This document shows positions 34,222 through 48,492 of a stretch of DNA of 64,000 nucleotides, in pieces (position 1 is the stretch's first letter; each line of letters begins with the position of its first letter). This DNA comes from Dromaius novaehollandiae (lineage: Eukaryota; Chordata; Aves; Casuariiformes; Dromaiidae): contig NC_088101.1 in the NCBI RefSeq assembly GCF_036370855.1, positions 39,726,544 through 39,790,543 of the forward strand. Direction: 5' to 3'. Under the pieces are notes generated by a model. The model was not told the origin of the DNA. It saw only the letters and a program-made list of their open reading frames with translations, and did no database searches. The translations under genes and the position numbers were made by a program.

Positions 34222-36188
34222 CTAAAATGAATTAGAAAGAAAGGGGGCAGGGGAGAAGAAGTCTACCCCAAATCAAACAACTACTCTCCCTCCCAAACCT
34301 TTACAGTCCATTGAAATTAAATACTACATTGACCCAATGACCTCCTAAGAGAACTCTGCTGGTCTTCTGCATGCCAGCATTTGCATTTTGTGCCAGTGAC
34401 ACCATCCTGCCCCTTCAGCTCTGCTACATCTTTGTCTTTTCAGCATAATCATTATCCTAATCATGTGGTTGAAAATGCTGTCATTCATCATTCTTTGCTA
34501 GCAATCTACTAGCTTGTCTTTGGATCCCTTTTTCTGAGAGAACTGTAGCAGAACATTGCATTTTTCAAATGGATTCTCTACAACAAACCCCATAATCACT
34601 TGTACTCTCCTTTCAAAGCCCTTCAAGAAACAAACCTTCCTTTCTGTAGGCCAATGAACTACCCACTCCTCTCTGGTCATATATCTTCAGCATCTTTCTT
34701 AGACTTGACTCTCACTCTTGATACTACCATCTGTTAATTCTTGTTTTGATTAAAAGGCTATGTGCTTTTGGCATAGTCCTCTCCTGGCTTGAATTTAAGT
34801 ATAGCTACTCCCTTTCCGTATTTACACTGAAGAGGTAGGTGCTTTGCTTTATCCTTGCTTCCACAGCTTTTTCTACGATTCCCTTTCTGGCCCATTTATC
34901 TTTTCTGTGCACCTGCTCTCTCTACTCATCTCATTACTCTCAAAAGTCTTGTTTGTTGTCAGTATGTGGATGTCACTCTTCTCTCCTGCTCTCTTCTGCA
35001 CCTTTTCTGGTGCTTCTATCTGCAAGTCTTGAACGAACGGCTCCTTCATACGCCTGAGCACCTCAGTCTAAAATCTTGTTTTGTTTGTCTGTGCTCTCAT
35101 GCCTAGTCATACTTATTTACACTTCTAAGCTCAGAAATGTGGAAGCGTTCCCCTCTCAACCATTCCCTTTTTTCTCATGCTGTCCTCTTTCTTACTGTCT
35201 GCTCACTGAAATTCGTTAAGAGGAGAATCTTTTCTAAAGATTTAAGAGGTTAGACACCTGGTTTCTGCTGCAAAAGAACAACTCATTAATTTAGGCTCCC
35301 TTAAAAATACCCAGTTACATTCATACTGTCATCTTTTTTAATGCCGTTGCATAGACCCTTCACAAGTCCTTGTCTCTGAGTACTCTAAGGCAGACTGGGC
35401 AGATACTTGTGTTTGTACATGTCCGACAAGGATAATGCTCTAAAGTCACATGCATGTGCTCTGCCTCGCCCCGCGCTCCCCCCCCCCCCCCAAGCTGAAC
35501 TGTATCCTTGTTCATGTAATTCTGCATAAAAATACAATTTTAAGTTTTTCATGTTTCCAAATATGTGGCTGCTTTCCTGAGCGCCTTGTATTGCCCACTC
35601 ATATTACTGCTGAACCACCATATTCTCTTGGCCGCCACGAGCAGGTGCCATCAGTGCTGCTTATGGAATGTGTGTCCCTCTCTACACAATCAAGTTATCA
35701 CCTTCTCCCCCCCCAGCCCCAACTGTGAAATCTGTTAATTTTCCTACAGCTGACATGAAATTACACTATCCTCCTTTCCACCTTACCACTACACATATTT
35801 TCTCCATGTTATCTACAATCTGCAAGACTGTATTTCTGCCATTTTTACATTTCAGTTCTTACTTGCTTTCTTTGTATTTTGAATAAAAATAATCCTCAAA
35901 AAAGCAATAATGTTGTGTTTTAAAACCATATACTCACTGTACTATAAATAGGATGTTCAAAGTTAAGTCTAGTTTCATTTCTAGTACTCCATGGATTACT
36001 TCTACTCCCTAGTTTCAACAAAGATATGTACCATACAGGTCAACACATCACTAGCAGTAAATTTGAAGTCACCTAAATTCCCTTAAAACTTTAAGCTTAT
36101 TAGGTAAATGAAGATGAATGTCCCAGACGCATAATGCTTATGATAGCAACACTTTGACCATTACATTCATCTTTTTGCTTAACCTTAC
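34222..36188 (-). other. FBXW7 intron 5
   Basis: 2.0 kb, GT-AG. From about 34340 to 35900 the plus strand is strikingly C/T-rich, including C-runs at 35478-35491 and 35707-35714. Confidence 0.9.
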
Positions 36189-36312
36189 CTTCCTCTTTGC
36201 ATTTCTCTCTCCAGAGAAGATTATCTTCAGCCAGAATTCTCCAGTAACGGCATGTCTGGGCTGCCTGCAGGAGGTCCCTGGGTTCCAGGAATGACAGCAC
36301 ATACAGTGCCAG
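36189..36312 (-). CDS. FBXW7: FBXW7 common coding exon 5 (F-box core)
   Basis: 124 nt: 41 codons, LALYVLSFLEPRDLLQAA through LLWREKCKEE, plus one base of the next Gly. This is the core of the F-box (LALYVLSFLEPxDLLQAAQTCRYWRILAEDNLLW), the surface that binds SKP1. One conservative change from human is visible: Arg where human has Lys in SFLEPKDLL (alpha position 299). Acceptor TTTTTTACAG, donor GTAAGG. Confidence 0.96.
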
Positions 36313-39300
36313 CTGTAAAAAAGGAAGTGTATTGTCTGTATTGTTTTTAAGAAGAAAACTGAAATAATGCAGTAATAAGCTATCTCATAAACTTAACAGA
36401 GTTACATTTTATTCCAGTGGGCACATGAAAAATACAACAATCATTTTAAGTAACTAAATCTATACAGATAATATGAAAAATGTAGATTATTTACAAGAAA
36501 CTAAATGAAGTGACTGGCTGCTATGATTTTTTTTAAAGTAATCCATAATACTTTGAACCGTTAGTAGATATATTGAAATAATTATCTCTAAGTTATTTTA
36601 ACTAAAAAACATGCCAAAAGAAGTTATTTTCTTAGTTTAACTGGAATATGCACCAACCACAATATGAGCAAATGGAAATGATGTATGCTGTGATGAATAA
36701 TACCACTCAGTATGCCTGAATACAGAAAAGTAAATACTATGTGAACTTGAGGTCAAAAGTAGTCTACAGCTGTAGAAAATCCAGCAGGCTTATTACTCAT
36801 TTTCTGACTAGAATGCAGAAATATTCTTAAGTGATGTTACAGGGGGTTTTATGGACCTGGATGCTGAAGGTATTGAAATATATGACTTTCATATTGTACT
36901 CAGTGTGTTAGTTACCAAACAGGTATGGATGTGAAATCCTAGTAAGCACTGAACTGATGAAGTGAAGCTAGACTTTTCCATGTGATAAAATTAGAGGTTA
37001 CTGGAAGAATTCAGATCTCAACCGACTGGGCTAGGCCATATAACGACCCTGAAAAAAATCTGAAAAATTGCAACATAAATCTTCCTATGTGTTGGAGTCT
37101 TGAACAGGGGCAGAAGTATCTAAAACACAATCCAAAGTACAGAAACCAATATCCCTAATGGTATCACAAATAATTACGTTTTTTCCATTGGACAGGAGCG
37201 ATGCATCTACCAGTTATTGAAAATAAAAATGTAAGAAGTGGCAGGTAAGCCCTTTCCATGGCTAACAACTGTGCAGAGGCAACAATATTGATAAATAAGT
37301 GAAGCACAGAACTACTCACATTCTGAAATATTGGGCTCTGTCAGTAACTACTAGGATGCAAAAGTTGTCAGGGAAATCAGATCATCCACTTTTATGTCTG
37401 TTTGACATATCTCTTTCTGTTTAGGACTTTTATTTTTTTTTTTAGCTGGAGTTTTACTGTATATAAATAGAATTTGCCCTTCAAACAAACAAGCACGGAC
37501 TGAAATTCAGAAAGGAAGTCAAAACTGTAGGCATTTGACCTCAGCAGATTTTTGACCTTATTATATGAGAAGCATTTACTTTTAGTAATCTAGACCACTC
37601 AATGACTGGGCAGGAAATAAAAATTCAGTATGCCAGAACAGTTTGCATTTTGATTGTACGCATACCTTGTAGGAAATCATCACCTGCCGCTCACATCAAG
37701 TACTTAAGGTTCCACATTTGAGCAATCTGTGTCTAAGTTACACATTAGATCCCTTATGCATCCCTGGCTATAAAGTTCAGGAATAGTCATTATGTCCCTA
37801 CTCAGTTTTGGAGTCAAAATTTAGGATTGGGGTGAGAATCTCTATTACGAGAGCAGAAACTGGACCTGCCCTTTTAGACTTTCTGTCCTTAATTCTTGAT
37901 ACACAAAATGATTTAAGAAGTGGACTTTCCTAACTCACATCAGAGTGTGTTGCATGCAGCAAGACTCAAACATAATATAGATCCTTTCCACTACGCAGGA
38001 TGTTCTTTAACTGACAGAAGGCTTTGTTAAATATATGTCCTGTTTATACAGGTACAGACATTTGCTGAAGATGTTGTTAATTAAAACCCGTGAGCCAAAT
38101 GATTTTAAAACAGGTTACATATGGGGAGCATTATTTTAGACTATATATGGATAAATATATTGGGGTCAACAGTCCACAGCTGACTTTAGGATTAGGAGTG
38201 CAAAAAAAAAAAAAAAAAAAAAAGATGGTAGATGGTATTCCTTTTTCTCAGCCATGGATCTAGTCCTAAGAAAACTTCAGGTAGCAAAGATCTGGCCTTT
38301 AACTCGACTGTATTTAGGACTACTCTCCTTTGTAGCGTTAATAATACCAAATGATGTCTCTCACTCGCTCTTTCATTCACATACACATGGCACCCACAAA
38401 ATTTCTTTGGTGAATTTCTAGACCTAGTTTTCACAAACCAGTAATTTCAATGATTATTTCTCATGTCTCAGTAGAAAAACAAGAATATCCATTTGAGATG
38501 ATTAACTGTTTGACTACATGTCTCTTCAGAAGGAAAGCAAACATTTGCTTGGTTATTCAGGTATTAAGTACTGTCTTTCTATTGCTGAATACATCTTTGA
38601 AGGAGAGCCCTCCTATCCAAATCATCTTCATGTTCTGCTAAGCGAAAAGAAAATCACAGCATTACATATGACAATACTGCAGATAGCCATAGGTACTAAT
38701 GCAGAAAGACAACTCAGAGAGTGTGTTTTCACAGGATACTAGCTTTGATTGATAGGGAAGCCTGTTTACAGAATTACTGACCCTACCAGCCTCTTCTTGC
38801 ACCTACAGCTCAGTTGGTCACCCCCTATTTGACAAAGTTTGAGTAGCCGGGGAGGGGAAGAGCCATAAATCATAATCACTCAAGAAATCTAGGTTAACAA
38901 TAATCTTCAAAGAGGAGAGGAGATGGTGGAGATAATTTGGTGCTGGGGTTTTTGTTTGTGTGTTTAACTCAGTTAATTTTAATGACAGGATGGCAGTGAC
39001 TGAGGGGGGGAAGGTGAGGAGGGAAAAACGATTTCTTAAGCCAGCTTAACTGTTGAAGTCAGCCTTTCAATGAAACTAGACACCTGACAATATTCTGGTT
39101 TCAACAGGCAAGAAAATAAACACTAAAAATAAATTAAATTAAACACAAGTAGTTTACAACAGAATCAGGAAAAATAAAGAAAAGGTAAAGAGTTTTACAG
39201 CTAAAGAGCATACCTCTTCTGTGAAGAAATTGCTAAATTGAAGTAACATAACATGATCGCTAGTCACAACATAACCAGATTGCTAGTTGTACTTGGGTTA

Positions 39301-40762
39301 GTTTTGCCACTAAATCATGCAAAGGCAACTGAACTGTGAATTATTGTCTATTACATGTATTCAATTTCCAGATTTAGTAAGTGCAGAAGTGACAAACTAT
39401 CTTCTGTGTTCTCAAAACAAAGTCTTGCTTCCTTCTTCTGCTTCTGATCTAAGGCTGCTTTGGGCAGTTTCTCTAGAAATACGGCAGCAATGTAGAGGTC
39501 TTACTGCAGCACTCCACACCTCCCCTCCCCCCGTTCCATGTCCTCTAAATATATGAAGCAGGCTACCACTAAAGTTTTTCTGCAAATATTTCTCTCATAT
39601 CATGTGTACTAAGTTAATATTTATGGCATAAATTGCTTCCAACCCTAATAAAAGCTAAGTAGCAAAACCAAAGGGAAGTCTGTGTCATTTCCTAATTCTT
39701 GAAGATATGATAGTGTATAAAAGAAGCGTGATTTACATCTAAATATTTCAAAAATAGGATACACTCCAAAAAGAATGTCAAGAAATGGAGATACGAAACA
39801 GTCTTCTGCATAGTTAATAAGATCATATCAAACATAACAACTGAATACTTGCACCAGAGTATCTACAAGAACTTGATTTCAAATGTGTTAGTAAACAAAG
39901 ACTTAAAAATACCAGAACTCATTATGAAAATTTTCACAAGAAAAACCCAACACATAGTGGATCTGAAAAAAAACAAAATGAATTTCCTCCCTACTCCAAA
40001 CAACAAAACCAGTTCCCATTCCCAAAAATTATTTGGGGTCAAGGCCTAATAACTGTAGCAAACTAGGTTTATAAGCTGTCATATCCACTCCCATGTTCTA
40101 GTTGTGAAGATATCAAGAGTTATTCTTCTGTGAGCAAAATGCTACAAACCACATGCTAGAAACCACAAACATTTATATCTAAATCTTAGTTTCTGTTTAA
40201 CCTGATGAACTATATTTGATTTGCAGTTGAAGAATATACTGCAAGTATCGGCTTAACTAGGATTTGACTCTATTGTTAGCAAAAAAGGGGTTTTCTGGTT
40301 TTACTTTTCTTTTCTTTTGTAGGGTCTTTAGGGCTCAGGCTGTTTAAAATAAACTCAAAGATAGCATTCACCCCCTCCCCCCAAATGCACTAAACAATAA
40401 TGCTTATACTTACAGAATAATGTGCAGTGACTGCTTGTATCCAGAGGAAATTTTGTGTATGCAAGTTCTAAAAGAATTAGTTCTCAAATTAACAAGCGTA
40501 GTCAGCCCAATTAAGGTATGTAGGTATTTTTAAAGCCACTGGGGTTTGTTTAAAGAAGTCATCCATGTCTCCTAGTATCTAAAAGCTTACTGAAATATAG
40601 ATGTATGTTAACCTGAAACTACAGTGTATCAACTTGCAGCCCTCTTCAACATCAGTTTACAGCACTAAATTAACAAAAAACAAATACCATAATTAGCACA
40701 GAAGTATTTAAAAGGTGGCAGGTGATGCACTGCATTGTCCCATGTTAACTGATTTTTCTCAC
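36313..40762 (-). other. FBXW7 intron 4
   Basis: 4.4 kb, GT-AG, AT-rich. A22 run at 38202; no mobile element recognised. Confidence 0.9.
38202..38223. repeat. A22 homopolymer
   Basis: 22 consecutive A in intron 4. Confidence 0.9.
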
Positions 40763-40897
40763 CTCTTTTGGGAGCAAGGAAATGAAGTCTCTTTGAAACT
40801 GGGGCTCTATCACTTGCATCATGTGTTTTACTTGTGTTGGTTCACAACTATCAATAAGTTCATCTAAAGCAAGTAATTTCTCTGGTCCACTCCAGCT
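40763..40897 (-). CDS. FBXW7: FBXW7 common coding exon 4 (dimerisation domain, F-box start)
   Basis: 45 codons, from SWSGPEKLLALDELIDSCEP to RDFISLLPKE, phase 0 at both ends. This part carries the helical dimerisation (D) domain (roughly ALDELIDSCEPTQVKHMMQV) and the first residues of the F-box (FISLLPKE). Dimerisation of FBXW7 is known to strengthen use of weak degrons. Identical to human as far as I can compare. The acceptor's polypyrimidine tract is an unbroken run of 20 T on the gene strand, followed by CCCTTGCAG. Donor GTGAGA. Confidence 0.95.
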
Positions 40898-40906
40898 CTG
40901 CAAGGG

Positions 40907-40926
40907 AAAAAAAAAAAAAAAAAAAA
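40907..40926 (-). repeat. T20 homopolymer serving as the intron 3 polypyrimidine tract
   Basis: 20 A on the plus strand, T20 on the gene strand, 9 nt upstream of the exon 4 acceptor. Together with CCCTTGCAG it forms the splice acceptor signal. Confidence 0.85.
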
Positions 40927-41628
40927 GGAAAGCATCAATTTAGTGTAATACACTAGTTTGGTTTACATTAATCACTAATAAGTATTGTTGGTTTGTGAAA
41001 CAGGCAAGTTAAGTTTCCTTGTAGGCCTATATACAAACATGTAAGAAGCCAGCAAGATAAATGCTTCTGTTAATTACAGAAAAATGAGACGTTTAATCAA
41101 CACAAAATATTCAAAATTACTACACTGAATCTTAAGCTAAGAAAGGATTTGTTATATTCACACATACAAAAATCAGTAATTAAACAGGTAATAATATTTA
41201 ATAATAATAATTAATCAAACTTCTTTTTAGTTGATGAACTCTAGGCACATATTACTGACAATGAAGGGGTTGCAACAGTATTCTCTCCCCCCGCCCCGTG
41301 CATTCAAGTAAGATGGTAACTTTTAACCTTAATGTTTTCATCAAGTAGCCCAAAAACTTAAATGAAACCATAGTAAAGGAAAGACAAGACACTTTCTCTG
41401 AAAGGCTCATTGCATGCTTATTACGACCGTATGTCCCTAAGTGACAGTGCTGTATTTCAGAATCCTGGCTGTAAACCAACATATATTTTGTAAATATCAA
41501 TTTACACTTGAATAAACAGGGAATTTTGACTGGTAATTTTCTTGCTTCACATTTTTACTAACGTGCACTATAAAATTTGAAGATTTTAACAAGGCACTCA
41601 TCTGAGAGTTTAGCAGATTAACAGCATC

Positions 41629-41634
<6 letters not shown>

Positions 41635-41663
<29 letters not shown>
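41635..41663. repeat. A29 homopolymer
   Basis: 29 consecutive A in intron 3. No recognisable retroposed body lies directly to its left, so it is probably a simple homopolymer rather than the tail of a retrocopy. Confidence 0.9.
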
Positions 41664-41670
<7 letters not shown>

Positions 41671-44600
41671 CTGAATATACCGCACATCTGACAAGCATGT
41701 CTTAAAGTCTTCTGTGCTCATCAAAGGGTTTTGATTTGTTATGCAAAAACAATTTAAAGAAAAAATAATTTCTAAAGGAAAAAACAACAGACACTGCTAA
41801 CTGATTTAGCAACAGAATTAGAGCATGAATAAAGCCTTAGAGAGGAGAGAAAATGAGACATCACGGTTTTTCAGAACAGATTCACATTCATATTCTTGAA
41901 TGTCTTCTAGAGTGACATTTACAAGCAAATTAGCACATACAAATTATATCAGTTATGGTAAGAGGCTAACTGAAATTAAAAAAGAAGAAAAAAAAAAAAA
42001 GCACATTAGAATTAGGAATTCTGTACCACTCTGCCATGTTCCTCAGCACCCTTACCGGTCACGCTGTAAATTTCTGTTCTCTGGATTTGATTTTGACTAT
42101 TAACTCTGTTCTCCACAATCCTACAGCATTTATGTATTGTAAAGTTTCTGGACACCAAATGAGACAAGTTGAGGATGGAATTTTCAAAGGTGAACAAAAA
42201 CCATATAAATACCCTGCTTTTCTTGCTGCAGAAAGATCATCATGTTGCATTATTTCTCCCTCTCTAATTAAAATGTCAAAATATTCACAATGTCAAGAAA
42301 AGTATCATTTACCCAAATGATGACACCCCCCCAGCCCCCACCCCGCCTTTCAGATGACCCCATTCCATCAGTTCAGTGCAAGCAACTTCAGGCTGATTTA
42401 GTTACGGCGTGAGCAGGTGCTTGGACAGTTCAACAAAACAGCCAGCGTGTAGGAACCTACTTACACCACTTCCATGCTCTTGCTCTACAGCAAGTGCATG
42501 GAAGATACAGAATAGTCTAATGAATCAGGGTAACTGAAATCACTAACAGGATTAAAAAAAAAAAAAAGAAAGAAAAAAAACAAGGAAAAGAAACAAAAAA
42601 GTTGTCCTGGGTGCACAGCAATACGTAAGGATACCATCTGCACAGCCTGCTGGAGAACCATACCTTGGAGCAGAAGGAAGTTCCTATGACTTGGGCCTTT
42701 GTACACACTGTTGGCAACTGGCAAGATGGTGTAAGCTAGCAAGAAAATACCCCACGTACGCATATGCATATGTATACTGTCATGATATGAGATATGCATT
42801 TGTGTGTCTCATATCCAGTATCTCAGAATGTAAAAAAGAAACGAAAAACCTCTTAGCATAAGTTACAAAGGTGCTGTTATAAACAGCTTTTATTGTAAAT
42901 TTCTTTCAATAGAAACATTTGCATCAAAGAACAGTTCTCTGTAAAACATGCACAGAAGAACTGTTTATCTCACCAACTTTCCAATTGTTGTTTGTTTCAT
43001 TAACCCAAAGCTTAGCTAGTATTATGTACAATTGTTTGGCATATTTAATCTTATCTGTCAACAGTGTTTGAATTCAGGAGAATAAAAAGGGGAAAATAGT
43101 ATCTGTGTTACTTTATCATAATATAAATTTCCAAGGTCACTCTACTGAATTTGTAAGCAGCTATATTTATTGAATTAAAGTAACTCAACCTGAATACCAT
43201 TGTTTTTTGCTGTGGCAAACATTTGTTGCAATTCTGAACATGTTATTAAATAATAATAATTTCACTGTACATTATTTTAATCTGTAACTTTCTTACACGT
43301 ATGCATTTCAGTTTTTAAAATACAATACAGAACTGAACAGAAAAGATACCCTGGGAAAGAGATGCTGATGAATAAAAGCAGTACCATTTTTCATCTGTAC
43401 ATTCATCATTAGGGGATGGCTATGGGCTCTTTTTCAGTAATCAGCTGCTAAAAGATGTTTTCTCTAGGCCGTTGGCCCCTTAGTCTTTCCCTTTAACAAA
43501 CAAACCCCCAACTACAGTCAATAAGGGGTCTCTGAGGGAGATGTTTGGCATGGAAAATTTTCATGAAGTGAGTAGTCTTGCCAGATAAACACAACTGTTT
43601 CTATTAATGAAGGCATGACTTTACCCCTAGTAAATTAGCATTTCTGGACCCCACAGCTTGACCTGTTTACAAAAAACTGCATGTAGCACATTGAGCAGAG
43701 ACAGAGAAGGGAAGGAATAAATGTGTGGCTTTTATGAGAAACAATAGTGAACAACTCACGTCTGAGAAGAGGAAGAAAAAGTACATGGTGCCAAACAGTT
43801 TGCAAAGTTTCAAACATTTGAGATGACCAGAGAGCTCTGAGACACTTGGTAAAGTGCCCAGATTCCTTAGATTTCTACCAGGTGATTCCCTTTAAATTGA
43901 AGATCTTTCTAAGGAATATGCTATATCTTTAAAATGCATTTGTATAATTAATTTTGCTGGTCTTGAAAACTTAAGTTTAATTTTAATGCAAAATTAAAAT
44001 AAAGCTTTTATGATGGGCAAGGGTTTCTCTAGAAAAAATTAACCCCAGGATTCATTCACATACCCCTTGGAAACCCAGAAGAAGTGCTGCTTCTGATCTG
44101 CTCTTTGAAAGATTTGAGATTCCTAAACAAACAATCCCTCCAATTCCCTCGGGGGGGATGGGGGAGGACTTCATTTGTCAGCCGAGGCCTTTTGGTGGTT
44201 GATACCATTCCATCATTCAGTGTGCAGTTAACTGCAACCACAGCACTACCTACTTGAAAACTATCCCTTAATTTTCCCTACTGCTATTATGTTTAAACAT
44301 CTTTCCTTCCTTTTCAGGCATGCCAAACAGCTTTATATTAATCTAAATAACATCTTGCTGCTTCTACAACTTGCACCTCATCACTCCTGCCTGACTTGCC
44401 AGCTACCCCTTTATTATCTCCTTCTGTATCTGTGCCTCTACTCTACCATGTCCTATGTTCTTCTACCACGCAGCTCTGATACGCTCACTCCAGTTTGAAG
44501 CAATTAGATCCTTCTTCTATTACAGGTACATTTAGGACACCTTCTTTAAACATGCTGTTTTTCTGGCTTAATTTTAGGGTGCTGTTCACTGTTACTGAGT

Positions 44601-47600
44601 TCCATCAACAGAGGTCTGTTGTTTTACAGAGCCCTATGGAAAAGGCTCTTCCTGATCCTGAAGGCATAGCAGAGTCCTGCATTAGATAGGGAGAACCCTG
44701 TCATCCTCCATCTCGAAGGTATCTTGGTTTGGATGAAAACAGCACATGAGCAAAATCCAGTGCAACAAAGTCAGCTGGTAGGACAGGAGTGGTTCAGGAG
44801 CAGCTGGTGCTGCCGTGTGCCCTGTACTGACCAATACCTGAGACCTCATCCAGAGCAGTCTGGTCCCCAGGGCTGAATGAAGCACATGCAGCACATGTGC
44901 CTCGAACCTGCATGGAGGAGCAGTAGCTGATTCAGGCCCGCATGGCCCTGTCACGGATCAGGCAGCAGCTTCAGGTAGAGTTTTCTCTGAAGGAAGCCCA
45001 GTTCATATACACCGAAACTGCCCCAAGACCCAAACCAGTGTGAAACAAGCAAAGATAATCAAGAAATTTGCTTTTGCACTACTGCTCTGCACCAAAATGT
45101 AAATGGAGAGGCAGCCAAAGGCAGTATGTTGTCATGTGGCTCTTCCCATTCTGGGTAGAGGAGCTGCACATAAATACCAGAACCTTGAATTAGTCCTGAA
45201 AGAATATAAACTAAAAAATGCTGCAATGCTGGTTATTTTTACTGCCTCCTTCAAATAAGAGAAAGAACTGGAGAATCCTAAGCAACTCATTTGAATTAAG
45301 GTGGCATAGCCAACTGTTTAAGTGAAAGAAAGAAACAGTACTCTTGCCAGCCAGAAGTGGCAAAAGGCTTTTTCAAAGCTGATGATGTCTTAAGATGTGC
45401 ACTATCAAAATCACCAAGGGAAAAATGCTTCCAATTTCAGGCAAAATAATAACGTTCACTAGCTCCTCAAAGTGATTGCCTCCACTTACTGTGCATGGAA
45501 CAAGTTTTGAACACCACCATGTACCCACCCAACTTATTTCCAAGAAAATTCAAAATTTTGATCACATTAAATAAATAAAACCCAACACTGCATATGTAAG
45601 TAGGATGAATGAAAACAGAAAGGTAGAATTTAGTATTTAAAGCAGTACTGTCTCTGATTGAGTTGAGCATGAAGTAGGTATATTTTTAATGGCAAGAATT
45701 TGGCAGTGACTTAAAAATATTTTCTGCTCTAAATAAGATAAAGTTTCTTTAAAAGAAAATAATCTTGTAAAGATATGGTGGGGCACTCAGTTTTAAAAAT
45801 CTTACAGTGGATATTAAAACCTGAGGATCTGAAGCCAAGAGTGATTGCAAAACAGAATAAATAAATAGGCCTTTAAATTTAAATGGTTTGAACCTATCAA
45901 AATACTTTTCTATTTTTGGTTCTAAACGAAATTCCATTGGGATCAATACACAACTGCATTTTCAAGGGGGAAATGCAAACACTTTTCCAATCATTTCTCC
46001 TTTCTGCATTAGTTTCTGTCATGTTCAAAATACTGGACTTAGGTCAATTAGATAACGTAATAGCAGCAATAACATTAAAAAAAATAAAAACTTTTAAGGG
46101 ACATCTTTGGCTTTCTCGGAATTTGAAGAGTAGTCTCAGTTTTTAATTTGAAAAAATAACCAAGGATAATGATTGAATGCCAGTGTTCAGGTGCGGGACC
46201 TCCAAATAATTATAGCTGAGTATCACTTGTTATTGTCAGCTTCTGTGCCAAAGGACAGTTCTACCTTGAAAACAGTACATATGTCCAGCAAATGTGCTCC
46301 TGGAAATTTAGCTTTAAAATTGATCGGAAATATATTTTCATATAAAATAAGATAGTGCTTTTAAACAGGTTCAGCAGGCATAAAGTACATAAAAAGAAAA
46401 GTCCTCCTATTTGTGTTTCCATATGGGAAAAACTTTGTATTGCAAGAATGCTGCTACATGCATCATTTAATTACAACCTTTTGGGCAGTTAGGTCCCCTT
46501 ATTTTGAGGCTGTGCTTTTATCATTTAGCTGTTTAAGACCTGTCCCTTTTTTTTTTTTAAACTTAGTAAATAAATTTCACATGGAAAATAAACACACGAG
46601 AGTGAGGTAGCTTGGCATTAATTAGCCAAGGAGATGTATCATTGAAATGCAGCTACATGACTTTGAAAGCTTTTGGTTCTGAAATAAGGGACCCCCCCCC
46701 CTTTCATGAATACAATAAAAGCTAAGTGACAGAAGTAATCACTGCATCCTACTAGATGATCTCCAGTTATGAAAGAGCCCTCTCTCTCAAGAGTCCAAAT
46801 CAGAGTTCAGGAATTTAATACTGCAACTGAATATTTTGAAAAAAAGACTATAGTATCTAATTATATATTTATTAGAACATGTTTTTTCCATTACTAAACC
46901 AAAATTTGTAAGCCTAACATAATGACAACCTAGTTACAAGCAAAATTTCCATGGGCTTGCAGACTTCTTTTCCTATCTGTGATGAAACGGCTGATAGCAT
47001 CATTTTTAGTGCCAAGACTGCTTGCACCACTCTCTCAAACATTCAGCCTTTCATAATCTTTTTCTAAAATATGGAACGATTGATAACTAGTGGTCTTATG
47101 TGAGAAAATGCACATTAAGCACCTAAGATAACAAATAAAATAGCTTTTGTTAGTGCAAAGGCTTTTACCTTAACAAAATGTTAAAATACAATGTAGCATC
47201 AGTAAGTATCACATAAACAAAGTACCATTCAAATATGATTTTTAGGGGTTAAAAAAGACATCTTTCTATGAACAGTCTTAATAAAGATACATCATAATAA
47301 TTAAATCTGAGTACTTATAAGAAACTGAATGACACATACAAGAATATCTAATTCCAAATTTCCACTGTTTTAAACAGACTTTAAATATGCAGAAACAAAG
47401 AGGGAAGGAGTTTTACATTACTATTTTAATGTTCAAAACTGACATTTATTGAGATCAACTGTATCATGTGGCAGCATGCATCCAAAAGCATGCTTCTGCC
47501 TACAAAATTGTGTGTTCGCTGTAACGTCTACCATGTTGCTACTCTATCTTTGAAAATGCCTGTTAGTAATAAATGAAACAACTCCTGTACAGGTGATTTA

Positions 47601-48492
47601 TTGCTTTTGAAAACATTTTTAGAAGCAACAGTTTACTACTCAAGATACCACCAAATAATATTTTCATTTTTCAAGTCAATGACTTGGACTCCTGCCCACT
47701 ACTTAAAAATACATAGCAAAACTGCACAGTAAGAAATCTCCATGACACAGCTTATGCGGTAGGAACACAGGCCTGTGCAAAACTGTCTTTGTATTAATGC
47801 ACACAAAATTAATGTAGTTATTATCAAATTGGCATCCATGCAGATTTCTGTACCCATCTATTCAAGTGGTGCATACCACTGTCCTTCACACCTTTTTTTT
47901 TTTGTCTGAATAAGTTTTAGGCTGCTTAAAGGACACACAAAAGCTTTCTTCCCTGCCTTTCAATTGTATGTGCACTCATCAGCTAACACTGCATTCAGGA
48001 TTCAAAGATCAGTAAAAATAAACACCAAGTTTCCTTTTAATCTGAGATATTTTTGTTAATTATATCTTTCTCTCTTAGAAGACAACAGACTTATGACAAA
48101 TTTAGTGCTATACCTACACTAAAGCAAACCATGCTCTAACTCTTACTAGTCTCCAAGTGAAAATGTCTCACATTAGCTTGAGGCCATGGAAGCAGCCATT
48201 ACATGTCGGATAAAATTTGCAGAAAATGTGAAAGTACTGCACAGTAGCAGCTATTTTGTTCAGAAAACAGAGAAAACAGTATTTATTGTGAATCTGTACA
48301 GTAACTAGCTGAAATGGGCAACCATATTTCTTTAAAGTTGATGACCATTCATGTTTTCAACAGTACGCGAAATCAGTGACAGACACATTCTGGAACATAT
48401 TAAGCAGACTGACCACCTTTACTGAAGCAACCTTTTACTTAAATCACAGAGGTAGGCTCTTTCAGAAGTTTATTTCTCTAAGCACTGGTTAC

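Larger units (their letters stand above)
40898..48492 (-). other. FBXW7 intron 3 (largest intron)
   Basis: 7.6 kb, GT-AG. Contains T20 (gene strand), A29 and a C-rich patch near 42326-42350. A C/T-rich block at 44290-44540 and a GC-richer block at 44640-44960 are not explained. No gene seen. Confidence 0.9.
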
